Assembly: GCF_031951985.1 (NCBI RefSeq)
Contig: NZ_JAVLVU010000001.1
Span: 2,046,001 to 2,110,000, forward strand
Length of the DNA: 64,000 nt
Reading direction: 5' to 3'
Source of the DNA: Mucilaginibacter terrae
GTDB taxonomy: Bacteria > Bacteroidota > Bacteroidia > Sphingobacteriales > Sphingobacteriaceae
This document shows, piece after piece, positions 45,235 through 53,342 of this stretch; position 1 is the stretch's first letter, and each line of letters starts with the position of its first letter. The notes under the pieces are model-generated. The model was not told the DNA's origin. It did not search any database and saw only the letters and a list, made by a program, of their open reading frames with translations. Position numbers and translations under genes: made by a program.

Positions 45235-46353
45235 ATGGCCGAAAACACCATTGACGATAAACCACAACATGTACCTGTTGTAACTCCAGAATCGCTTGAG
45301 TTTCTTGGAAAATATATTAACAACCCATCGCCTACCGGTTTTGAGTGGATGGGGCAGAAAATGTGGCTCGAGTACCTGAAACCATACATCGATACTTACT
45401 ATGTAGATAACTATGGTACTGCTGTAGGCATCATTAACCCTAAAGCCGAATACAAGGTAGTTATTGAAGCCCACGCCGATGAGATCTCGTGGTTTGTAAA
45501 CTATATTACCTCTGATGGTTTAATTTACGTGATCCGCAATGGTGGTTCTGACCATCAGATAGCACCTTCGAAACGTGTAAACATTCACACCGATAAAGGC
45601 ATTGTGAAAGCCGTTTTTGGCTGGCCTGCCATCCACACCCGCTCGGGCGGCGAAAAGGAAGAAGCCCCTACCCTTAAAAATATATTTTTAGATTGTGGTT
45701 GCACCAGCAAAGACGAGGTGGAAGCCATGGGCATACACGTGGGTTGTGTAATTACCTACGAGGATGAGTTTATGGTGCTAAATAACCGCTACTATGTTGG
45801 CCGTGCGCTGGATAACCGCGTTGGTGGTTTTATGATTGCCGAGGTTGCCCGTTTGCTTAAAGAGAACGGCAAACATTTGCCGTTTGGCCTATACATTGTA
45901 AACGCCGTTCAAGAAGAAATTGGCTTACGCGGTGCCGAAATGATAGCCCACAAAATTAAACCGCATGTAGCCATCATAACCGATGTTACGCACGATACCC
46001 AAACACCGATGATCAATAAGATCACGCAGGGTGATCTGGCTTGCGGTCGTGGTCCGGTGGTATCATATGCGCCTGCTGTGCAAAATAACCTGAATAAACT
46101 ACTGATCGAATCGGCACAAAAAGCAGGCATACCGTTCCAGCGCCAGGCATCATCGCGCTCAACCGGTACCGATACCGATGCTTTTGCTTACTCTAACGAC
46201 GGTGTACCTTCGGCATTAATTTCGTTATCGTTGCGTTACATGCATACCACTGTTGAAATGGTACACAAAGAAGACGTAGATAACGTGATACGCATGATAT
46301 ACGAAACCCTCTTAAATATTGAACCGGGACAAGATTTCAGATACATTAAATAA
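45235..46353 (+). CDS. M42 family metallopeptidase (glutamyl aminopeptidase/endoglucanase-like)
   Basis: M42 enzymes are cytoplasmic, tetrahedral, two-metal aminopeptidases. The ATG at 45235 starts MAENTIDDKPQHVP, giving 372 residues; the upstream part of the frame overlaps the promoter. Metal ligands are visible in VVIEAHADEISW (His/Asp near 75-80), the catalytic GRALDNRVGG segment with bridging Asp, VQEEIGLRGAEM with the EE pair, the DVTHD region, and the C-terminal YMHTTVEMV histidine. The gene stands alone with its own -7 element. Confidence 0.92.
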   Translation: MAENTIDDKPQHVPVVTPESLEFLGKYINNPSPTGFEWMGQKMWLEYLKPYIDTYYVDNYGTAVGIINPKAEYKVVIEAHADEISWFVNYITSDGLIYVIRNGGSDHQIAPSKRVNIHTDKGIVKAVFGWPAIHTRSGGEKEEAPTLKNIFLDCGCTSKDEVEAMGIHVGCVITYEDEFMVLNNRYYVGRALDNRVGGFMIAEVARLLKENGKHLPFGLYIVNAVQEEIGLRGAEMIAHKIKPHVAIITDVTHDTQTPMINKITQGDLACGRGPVVSYAPAVQNNLNKLLIESAQKAGIPFQRQASSRSTGTDTDAFAYSNDGVPSALISLSLRYMHTTVEMVHKEDVDNVIRMIYETLLNIEPGQDFRYIK

Positions 46354-46423
46354 CATTCAAACATTTAATTTAATTAACCGTATTTATACCTTCAGATATA
46401 TATTTTAATATATTTACAGCACT

Positions 46424-47320
46424 ATGAAACCAACCTTACTGATTTTGGCCGCAGGTATGGCCAGCCGTTACGGAAGCATGAAACAGGTAGATGGCTTTGG
46501 CCCTAATGGCGAAACCATCATTGATTATTCTATATATGATGCAATAAAAGCAGGTTTTGGCAAAGTTAGCTTCATCATCCGCGAAGAATTTCAGGATGCA
46601 TTTAAAGCTATTTTTGAGCCTAAACTGGCCGGCCGTATCGAAACCGATTACGTATTTCAAAGCTACGACCTTACCCAATTTGGTATTGACAAAACAGTAG
46701 AACGCTCTAAACCATGGGGTACCGCTCATGCTGTATTAGCTGCGCGCAACCAAATTAACGAGCCTTTTTGCGTAATAAACGCCGACGATTTTTACGGTTA
46801 CGAAGCCTTTGAAAAAATGGCTGAGTTTTTAACCACCGAAGTTGCCGATGATAACTACTCATTAATGGGTTACCAGATCGACCGTACATTATCTGACTAT
46901 GGTTCGGTATCGCGCGGTGTGTGTAAAGTAGAAGACGGCAAAATGGTTGAAATTAACGAGCGTACCGAAGTTTACTTTAAAGATGGCGACGTATTTTATA
47001 AAGATGCCACCGGCGAGCACGAATTACCAAAAGACACCCGCGTATCGATGAACTTCTGGGGCTTTACTCCGGCAGTTTTCAAGCAAAGCGAGGAAATGTT
47101 CAAGAAATTTGTTGATGCTAACGAAAGCAATCCTAAAGCTGAGTTCTTTATCCCGTTAGTGGCCGACGAATTGATTAAAAGCGGTACTGCTGCTTTTAAA
47201 GTTATCCCAACCGGTAACAAATGGTTTGGTGTAACTTATAAAGAAGATAAGCCAATTGTACAGGCCAGTATTAACGAATTGGTTGAAAACGGTACCTACC
47301 CAAGCAACCTTTGGTCATAA
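46424..47320 (+). CDS. Sugar-phosphate nucleotidyltransferase
   Basis: The 298 residues begin with the nucleotidyltransferase signature LILAAGMASRYGSMKQVDGFGPNGE (LAAGxxxR near 7-14, catalytic Lys near 20), followed by GTAHAVLAA near 97 and the metal motif VINADDFYG near 118. This places it in the GT-A-like NTP transferase family that makes NDP-sugars from sugar-1-phosphates. Which sugar is used cannot be read from the sequence; the overall form differs from classical GalU and RmlA. It follows the M42 gene after 70 bases and may be co-transcribed. Confidence 0.85.
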   Translation: MKPTLLILAAGMASRYGSMKQVDGFGPNGETIIDYSIYDAIKAGFGKVSFIIREEFQDAFKAIFEPKLAGRIETDYVFQSYDLTQFGIDKTVERSKPWGTAHAVLAARNQINEPFCVINADDFYGYEAFEKMAEFLTTEVADDNYSLMGYQIDRTLSDYGSVSRGVCKVEDGKMVEINERTEVYFKDGDVFYKDATGEHELPKDTRVSMNFWGFTPAVFKQSEEMFKKFVDANESNPKAEFFIPLVADELIKSGTAAFKVIPTGNKWFGVTYKEDKPIVQASINELVENGTYPSNLWS

Positions 47321-47345
47321 CCATTAAATTTTACTTTTAATAATA

Positions 47346-47380
47346 AAAATCCCGCCCTTAGTTAAGGCGGGATTTTTTTT
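47346..47380 (+). terminator. Terminator after the nucleotidyltransferase
   Basis: AAAATCCCGCC / GGCGGGATTTTTTTT with a 9-base loop is a strong rho-independent terminator 25 bases after the stop. It lies between convergent genes and may also serve the minus-strand esterase. Confidence 0.9.
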
Positions 47381-47395
47381 GTGTATAAGTTTTAA

Positions 47396-48694
47396 TTAGT
47401 TTAAAGGCGTAGCAGCGTTAGTATCCTTAACAAAGAGGTAAGCATCAAACCAATCGGTTATGTTTATTTTATCATAGGTTGAAGCGCCGCTTTTAGGGGT
47501 GTAACCTACAAACCGCATTGGGTTAACTGCATTGGTTGTATTGTATTGTGCGGGCATTATGTAAAACGCCGGTACATTTGTTTGTACAAATTTTTCTTCC
47601 CACGAGTCTTTCAACGGTTCTTCAAGCTTATATGCTTTTATGGGGTTAGTGTAAGTATCACGGGGTTCGGTGGTGGCAGCAAAAGTGCCGGTTGCTGTAC
47701 CTGTACCTACAACAAAGTATTTACCCGGAAACATTTTGCGCAGGTAACCACCAGTGCCGCCCACAACGCCTTTGTATATAGCTTTTTTAGCAACGTGCCC
47801 ATTATGCGCCCATATAATCATCTTAGCATTGGGCTTTTGCATAATTACAGAGGTATTATATGCCATATTACTATCGCGGCTTGCCTCGGGCTTTTTTGCC
47901 ATTGATGCATAAAAAGGGGCAAAAGCCTGCTGTATATTGGTAATCGCTAACAAAGCATCAGTTTTTACCTGTTGCGGTAAATTGGCGTTGGCAATCTTTT
48001 TGCCCAGTTTGCCGGCCAGCAAATAACCCTTATAACTACTTTTACCAAGCGAGTCATAATTTACTTCATAATTATCACGGTTTAAACCATTCCAGGCTTC
48101 GTCCTGAAAAGCGGCAGCACGAGCCAAAGGGGCTATAGAATCCAAAACGGATGCCGCACTGGTACCTGCAAGTATTTCCTTAAGCATGGCTACATCGGGC
48201 TGTGCAAACACATAGTCGATACCGCTTATAGTTACCTTTTTACTATGTTTTGCATTGTAGGTTTTAACCCATTGCAACAGCTCTTTAGTTTCGTGGTTTT
48301 GCCAGATGCTCAGCATGTACTTTTTCATCAGGCTATCTAAATTGCCTGTTGTATTCAGTCTACGGTTCAGTAACCAGCAATCGCTGTAATCGTTTTCGAA
48401 AGCAATATGATTAAACCCTTTCTCTTCAACCAATATACGGCTAATCCAAAACCGGAGTTTGTAGAACTCAGCTGTACCATGAGTGCCCTCGCCCAAGGCA
48501 ACTATGGCCTTGGTATCCATTTGTTTTATTAAAGGTTTAACAGATTTTTTAAAAGCCTTGTAGTCTGTAATATTAAGGGCATTTAAAGCCTTGTTATTTA
48601 CAGCAGACGCACCCTTGTTTTGAGCATTGGCCAGGTTAGGGTTTGCAAGTAATAATGTAATTGCAGTAACGATAGAGAATAAGATATTTTTCAT
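47396..48694 (-). CDS. Erythromycin esterase (Ere)-like exported hydrolase
   Basis: The frame is open to 48748, but the ATG at 48694 starts the signal peptide MKNILFSIVTAITLLLANPNLANAQ and is chosen; 432 residues. The Ere family pattern is present: VALGEGTHGTAEFYKLRFWI near 60-80 (catalytic Glu/His), FENDYSDC, the WAHNGHVAKKA motif near 300, and a closing G-containing domain. Ere enzymes hydrolyse the macrolide lactone ring, but most chromosomal relatives have other, unknown substrates, and the export signal here argues for a different role. No neighbour suggests resistance. Confidence 0.82.
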   Translation of the reverse strand: MKNILFSIVTAITLLLANPNLANAQNKGASAVNNKALNALNITDYKAFKKSVKPLIKQMDTKAIVALGEGTHGTAEFYKLRFWISRILVEEKGFNHIAFENDYSDCWLLNRRLNTTGNLDSLMKKYMLSIWQNHETKELLQWVKTYNAKHSKKVTISGIDYVFAQPDVAMLKEILAGTSAASVLDSIAPLARAAAFQDEAWNGLNRDNYEVNYDSLGKSSYKGYLLAGKLGKKIANANLPQQVKTDALLAITNIQQAFAPFYASMAKKPEASRDSNMAYNTSVIMQKPNAKMIIWAHNGHVAKKAIYKGVVGGTGGYLRKMFPGKYFVVGTGTATGTFAATTEPRDTYTNPIKAYKLEEPLKDSWEEKFVQTNVPAFYIMPAQYNTTNAVNPMRFVGYTPKSGASTYDKINITDWFDAYLFVKDTNAATPLN

Positions 48695-48867
48695 TTGTTT
48701 GTTATTGATGCTGCAAATCAAAGGCTTAAAAACGTTGTTTAAATCCAATATTCGACCGGTCTACTGCGGGGCTCGTTCAAATTACGGGTGGGTTAGTTCG
48801 TCGGGCAAAAAGCAGGTTTCGTCGTGCTGCCTTATTTAAATCCGCCAATTAATCACAACTTCGTATC

Positions 48868-49932
48868 GTGTTAAAAAATATCAAATTCACCTTTCCCACG
48901 GTTTTCGAAATACTGATATGGGTATTTTATGTAACTTTATACAAGTACTCGTACCTGCTCGAGCAATCGCGTTTGCCGCACATTTCAAACAACGATTTAC
49001 CATACCTGCACATTTGCTTATACGCTATATGCAGCAGCTTGTACCTGGTTCCTTATTACCGCTGGGCAGTTCCTAAACTGCTCGATAAAAAGCGATATTG
49101 GCTGCTTTTGGGCGTAACGCTTATTTTGCTTTTGGTGGTAAGCGTATATAACAACGCTGCTTTTGCATGGCTCTTTGCCCTGTTTACTAAGGAACAACCC
49201 GTAGGAAAGTATTTCGAAGTTTTAGCAAAAGCCCGCTTCGTAGATTTTAACCTGGTACTTACCGATCTGTTAGCTTTTTTTTGTATTGCTTTTGCGCGCT
49301 TTTCATACCAAAACGAAGTAAAACGCCACCGTATTGAAACCGACCATTTACAACTGCAACTGAGTATGTTAAAGACACAATTGCAGCCACATTTTTTATT
49401 CAATACACTTAATGGTTTGTATGGAATGAGCCTAACAGGTTCAAAAGACACCCCCCGCTTTATATTGCTGCTGTCGCAAATGATGCAATATATTTTGTAC
49501 GATTGCGATAAAGAAACGGTACAACTGGGCGATGAAGTTTCGTTTTTAAAAGGCTATTTTGAGCTGGAACAAAAGAAATTTCCTAATGCATCTATTAGCT
49601 TTATAGTACCCGAACATTTGGATGAGTTAGCCATAACGCCATTATTGTTTTTGCCCTTGGTTGAAAACAGTTTTAAACATGGCAAGCATAAGCTATCTGA
49701 CAATGCCTCGGTAGAGGCCGAGCTTAAATTAACTGCCGATAGCCTAATATTTACCATTAGCAATCATGTTATAGACGATGTTCCGGTTGCTATGAGGAGT
49801 GCGCGGGCAGGAGGAATCGGACTCATCAACATCAAAAAAAGACTGGAGCTTTATTATACCGGCAAATATGAGTTTACAACCGGTAAAAACAACAATATGT
49901 ATATTGCTCAACTTACGCTTAAATTAAAATGA
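48868..49932 (+). CDS. LytS-type sensor histidine kinase
   Basis: The 354-residue protein starts at GTG 48868. It has four hydrophobic spans (about 8-25, 45-65, 77-97 and 125-145), a short linker, and the His_kinase domain of the LytS/YehU group with phosphoacceptor H175 in QLQPHFLFNTLNGL. An HATPase_c-like end carries PLLFLPLVENSFKHG (N box) and AGGIGLINIKKRLELYY (G box). The gene overlaps the following response regulator by four bases (ATGA), so the two are translationally coupled. Such pairs commonly regulate envelope or sugar functions in Bacteroidota; the signal here is unknown. Confidence 0.92.
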   Translation: MLKNIKFTFPTVFEILIWVFYVTLYKYSYLLEQSRLPHISNNDLPYLHICLYAICSSLYLVPYYRWAVPKLLDKKRYWLLLGVTLILLLVVSVYNNAAFAWLFALFTKEQPVGKYFEVLAKARFVDFNLVLTDLLAFFCIAFARFSYQNEVKRHRIETDHLQLQLSMLKTQLQPHFLFNTLNGLYGMSLTGSKDTPRFILLLSQMMQYILYDCDKETVQLGDEVSFLKGYFELEQKKFPNASISFIVPEHLDELAITPLLFLPLVENSFKHGKHKLSDNASVEAELKLTADSLIFTISNHVIDDVPVAMRSARAGGIGLINIKKRLELYYTGKYEFTTGKNNNMYIAQLTLKLK

Positions 49933-50612
49933 ATTGTGTAATTATTGATGATGAGCCATTAGCCCACCAGGTATTGGAGCATTATATAGCCGAAACTCCG
50001 GGTTTGGTTCTTGCTGCCAAATTCAGGAATGCGGTTGATGCTTTTGAATATTTGGGCAAACACCAGGCCGATCTTCTGTTTTTAGATATTGAAATGCCGC
50101 TGGTTAACGGATTGCATTTTTTAAAGGCACTTACCACTCCCCCACCCACCATTTTCACTACGGCCTACAAGCAATATGCCTACGAAGGTTTTGAGTTAAA
50201 TGCGATAGACTATCTGCTAAAACCATTTGCTTACGAACGTTTTGTTAAAGCTGTACAAAAAGCTAAAAGTTTGGTAGCAGAGCCAACTGCCGATAAAACC
50301 GGCAATAACTTATTAATAAAAGACAAGGAAGGGACGCTCGTCATCAAACAACAAGATATTATTTACATTGAGGGGTGCCGTGACTATGTGAAAATTAATA
50401 CCGCCAACCAAACTTACATAACTTATCACACCCTTAAGGGAATTCTTGAGAAGTTAAACCCCGATAGCTTTATACAGGCACACCGCTCATACATTGTAAA
50501 CAAAACATTCGTGAACCGCATACAGCAAGACACATTAATATTGAGCAACCAAACCTTTGTACCTATTGGCCTGAGTTTTAAAAAAGCACTTATTGATTTT
50601 ATTGGCAGTTAA
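49929..50612 (+). CDS. LytTR-family response regulator
   Basis: The 227-residue protein has an N-terminal receiver domain with acidic DDEP at 7-10, phosphoacceptor D53 in LLFLDIEMP and the conserved K near 100 in YLLKPFAYERF. The LytTR DNA-binding domain covers about 130-225 (KQQDIIYIEGCRDYVKI, LKGILEKLNPDSFIQAHRSYIVN). It starts within the last codons of the kinase gene and is clearly its partner. It converges on the phosphatase gene with only two bases between the stops, so no terminator fits there. Confidence 0.95.
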   Translation: MNCVIIDDEPLAHQVLEHYIAETPGLVLAAKFRNAVDAFEYLGKHQADLLFLDIEMPLVNGLHFLKALTTPPPTIFTTAYKQYAYEGFELNAIDYLLKPFAYERFVKAVQKAKSLVAEPTADKTGNNLLIKDKEGTLVIKQQDIIYIEGCRDYVKINTANQTYITYHTLKGILEKLNPDSFIQAHRSYIVNKTFVNRIQQDTLILSNQTFVPIGLSFKKALIDFIGS

Positions 50613-50614
50613 AA

Positions 50615-51175
50615 CTAAAACTTACACCCATCAGGCACATTAATGCCTTGCGAAGTTTGGCTTAAGGTAGCTTTTCCGTTATGAACGGTTACCACCCACA
50701 GGCTATCATAATCGTCACCCTGCCATTTAAGTTTGCCTGCCGTTACGCCCAATGACGATAATATTTTACCGATAGCGTTATGCTCCCAAACCACCAGCAC
50801 TGTACCGGCTTTTGTGCTTATGTTTTTGGCGAGCGCTTTAGTGTCATCCACATCAAACTTGCTGTTAACCGTTAAATTATACTTGGTAGCCAGCGGCCAA
50901 ACCGTTTGCAGCATACGGCCGCTTTTGGTAGCCTTACCGGTTGACGGCGACGGCACATAAACATAAGCCGGTACACCAAAGCGCTTAACAAGCACGCCCG
51001 GCAACATCATGGCCCGGTTAAAACCTTTGCACGAGAGGTTATCGCCACTGGCAGGTTTTTCGGCATGGCGCATAATGATGATCCGCAAATCAGCGCCGTT
51101 ATTTTGCAGTTGAGCAAAAGCTGTAATGCTAATCAATATTAGCAGCCAGCATAAGAAGTATTTTAGTGTCTTCAT
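50615..51175 (-). CDS. Exported histidine phosphatase superfamily protein
   Basis: The 186 residues start with a signal peptide (MKTLKYFLCWLLILISITAFAQ). The RHG motif is present as IIIMRHAEKP with catalytic His37, followed by SCKGFNRAMMLPGVL and the second catalytic histidine in VVWEHNAIGKIL (near 130). The arrangement is that of branch 1 histidine phosphatases, but the short length and export signal argue against a glycolytic mutase. The substrate is unknown. It lies 54 bases behind the DUF1634 gene on the same strand and may share the GntR operon. Confidence 0.78.
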   Translation of the reverse strand: MKTLKYFLCWLLILISITAFAQLQNNGADLRIIIMRHAEKPASGDNLSCKGFNRAMMLPGVLVKRFGVPAYVYVPSPSTGKATKSGRMLQTVWPLATKYNLTVNSKFDVDDTKALAKNISTKAGTVLVVWEHNAIGKILSSLGVTAGKLKWQGDDYDSLWVVTVHNGKATLSQTSQGINVPDGCKF

Positions 51176-51229
51176 ATTTTGATGCTTTAGTAATCTAAAT
51201 TTACATTTAACAACTCACTATTCGGCAAC

Positions 51230-51628
51230 TTAAACCTTCAAGCCGCCAAATATGCTCGTCATAATTACACTCAACACTATCAGCGTAATAAATATATACA
51301 ACTTATCCTTTTCCAAAATAAAAGCCAGCAGCGAGAAGAACACGCGCAGTATAGGCGTGGCAATTAATATCAATACGCCTAACTGTATAACCTCGGTTGA
51401 ACTGAAAGCTGCTGCTCCTTTAAATATGCCTTTAAACGTGGTGTAGCCAGCACCTTCGCCAACAAAATTGCTGTATTGCGGTACTGGTCCGCTGCCGTGC
51501 ATAAGCAGGTACATTACGCCGCCTGCAAAGGCCACCACGCTGGCACTAACTACACCGTAGCGTAATAGCTGACCAACCACCAGTTCCACATCCTTATCGC
51601 CCCAAAGGCTTGAAAACATATTTTTCAT
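51230..51628 (-). CDS. DUF1634 membrane protein
   Basis: The 132-residue protein has three hydrophobic spans (about 28-48, 80-102 and 112-130) and the DUF1634 pattern, with a VELVVGQLLRYGVVSASVVAF start and a LGVLILIATPILRVFFSLLAFILEKD segment. DUF1634 proteins are usually encoded next to TauE/SafE transporters, as here (17 bases behind), and may be an accessory subunit. The function is inferred from this context only. Confidence 0.85.
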   Translation of the reverse strand: MKNMFSSLWGDKDVELVVGQLLRYGVVSASVVAFAGGVMYLLMHGSGPVPQYSNFVGEGAGYTTFKGIFKGAAAFSSTEVIQLGVLILIATPILRVFFSLLAFILEKDKLYIFITLIVLSVIMTSIFGGLKV

Positions 51629-51645
51629 GTCGTGTAATTCTTTAA

Positions 51646-52479
51646 TTAAAACTTGTGTTGAATGCCGTTATACATCATTTGCAGTGCTACAAATACAATG
51701 GCTACGCAAAAAATAATGCGCAAGGTTTGCGGGTTAATACGCGAAAGCAATTTCGACCCGGTAAATGCCCCGCCCAACACACCCAATATAACCGGGAATG
51801 CAATGCCTGGATCCATATAACCGCGCTGCAGGTACACCACGGCACTGGCAGCAGCCGTAACACCGATCATAAAATTACTGGTAGTGGTACTTACCTTAAA
51901 GGGTATGCGCATGGCGGTATCCATAGCCAAAACCTTAAGTGCTCCCGAACCAATACCCAACAAACCCGATATAACCCCGGCCACCGTCATCATAGAGAAG
52001 CCCGCTCCTATGTTTTTCAATTTATACTCTACTATGCCCTCCTTGGTTGGATAGCTGCCGTTAAGTTTGAGCAGGTATGAGAGTTTACTACCTTCGGTTA
52101 AGGCTTCCTGGTTCTTTTTGCGCAAAGTCATAGCGGCCGAAAACATTAACACCGCCCCAAACAGAATGGCAATGGTATTTACCGGCGTGTATACTGCTAT
52201 AAGCGCACCAAGCACCGCCCCTATGGTTGTGGCAATTTCGAGGAACATGCCCAGCCGTATATTGGTAATCCCCTCTTTAACATAGGCCGTTGCCGCTCCC
52301 GATGAAGTAGCAATAGAGGCCAGCAACGCCGCACCAATGGCGTACCTGATATCGACCCCAAAAACCAGTGTTAACAGCGGAATTACCACAACGCCGCCAC
52401 CTAATCCGGTTAACGAGCCCAGCAACCCGGCCAGGTATGATCCCACTAATAGTATAATGGTGAATGTTAGTATAGTCAT
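51646..52479 (-). CDS. TauE/SafE family anion exporter
   Basis: The 277-residue membrane protein has eight predicted spans in two related halves, with the paired Gly/Pro-rich motifs LLGSLTGLGGGVVVIPLL near 20 and ISGLLGIGSGALKVLAM near 170. TauE/SafE proteins export sulfite, organosulfonates or related C2-C3 organic anions; the substrate here cannot be assigned. It sits between the GntR regulator (16 bases upstream) and the DUF1634 gene, so expression is probably controlled by that regulator. Confidence 0.88.
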   Translation of the reverse strand: MTILTFTIILLVGSYLAGLLGSLTGLGGGVVVIPLLTLVFGVDIRYAIGAALLASIATSSGAATAYVKEGITNIRLGMFLEIATTIGAVLGALIAVYTPVNTIAILFGAVLMFSAAMTLRKKNQEALTEGSKLSYLLKLNGSYPTKEGIVEYKLKNIGAGFSMMTVAGVISGLLGIGSGALKVLAMDTAMRIPFKVSTTTSNFMIGVTAAASAVVYLQRGYMDPGIAFPVILGVLGGAFTGSKLLSRINPQTLRIIFCVAIVFVALQMMYNGIQHKF

Positions 52480-52495
52480 ATATATTGAATTTTAA

Positions 52496-53149
52496 TTAGT
52501 AGTTATTATCAAGTATTTGCTGCATAGCCTCGCGTGCCTGCTTCAGTTTTTTGCCTTTAATGGCGTTAAAAAGTTGCTCATGCAGGTAATGGCTCATGGC
52601 AAAACTGGCTATGCCCTGCGGTTCGCGCTTCGAAAAAAAATCGAGGATAACGGTAGTAAAGCTTTGGTACAAATTAAACAACACGCTATTACCCGATGCC
52701 TGCGCAATGGTGGCATGAAAAGCAATATCGGCATCCATGCAAGCCTGGCGGTTATTACGCTCAATGGCGGCTTTTCGGTTTTGCAGGTGCAATTCCATTT
52801 CCTGTATATGTTCGGTAGTGTGATTCTCTACAGCCAGGCTCACAATTTCCCTGTCGAGCATGCGGCGTACGGCGTTCACCTCGTCAAAATCGGCCCTGCG
52901 AAGCTTACTGTCTATAGGTTCGGCATCGGTAGTGGCATTCACAATGGTACCCATCCCCTGCTGTACGCGCACCACGCCTGCCATGGCTAAAGCTTTAACG
53001 GCTTCGCGTATAGTAGAGCGACCTACCTCGTAAAGTTTCATCAATTCGGGCTCGGGCGGTATTTTATCGCCTGGTTGATATTTCCCCTTTTCAATATCAT
53101 GTTTTATCAACCGGCTTATGCGGTCGCTGAGTTTTATGCGGGCGTCCAT
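52496..53149 (-). CDS. FadR-type GntR transcription regulator
   Basis: The 217 residues have the N-terminal winged helix of the GntR family (KLSDRISRLIKHDIEKGKYQPGDKIPPEPELMKLYEVGRSTIREAVKALAMAGVVRVQQGMGTIV in pieces, about 5-70), followed by the all-helical FCD effector domain with metal-type Asp/His positions (ADIAFHATIAQASGN near 145, and SHYLHEQLFNAI near 188). Such regulators usually sense small organic acids. It is the first gene of the TauE/DUF1634 operon and lies 16 bases behind a perfect inverted repeat that probably is its operator, so it should be autoregulated. Confidence 0.9.
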   Translation of the reverse strand: MDARIKLSDRISRLIKHDIEKGKYQPGDKIPPEPELMKLYEVGRSTIREAVKALAMAGVVRVQQGMGTIVNATTDAEPIDSKLRRADFDEVNAVRRMLDREIVSLAVENHTTEHIQEMELHLQNRKAAIERNNRQACMDADIAFHATIAQASGNSVLFNLYQSFTTVILDFFSKREPQGIASFAMSHYLHEQLFNAIKGKKLKQAREAMQQILDNNY

Positions 53150-53164
53150 AGTAATTGAATAACG

Positions 53165-53209
53165 AATACAAACATATGATGTTTTTTTTAAACATCATAT
53201 GTTTGTATT
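53165..53209. promoter_or_regulatory. Perfect 20-bp inverted repeat operator with divergent -7 elements
   Basis: Two 20-base arms (53165-53184 and 53190-53209) are perfect reverse complements around five T. Each arm contains CATATGATG or its complement, resembling FadR-subgroup sites. Each outward direction also reads TATGTTTG, a full TAnnTTTG element: on the minus strand at 53169-53176, 20 bases before gntR, and on the plus strand at 53198-53205, towards the GH31 gene. Confidence 0.7.
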
Positions 53210-53342
53210 GAATTTATTACTTTTTACCATTATAAATCCGTACTGTTGCCGTAATAATGTTTTTTAACAAACTATCCTAACTTAATATGCGTTCATTTAG
53301 CTGTTAGCGTTATATTTACCGTAACAACTATCGCCAATACTT

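Noticed and set aside
52517..52990. A 157-codon plus-strand frame inside gntR
   Set aside because: Antisense shadow; the GntR protein on the other strand has all family motifs.
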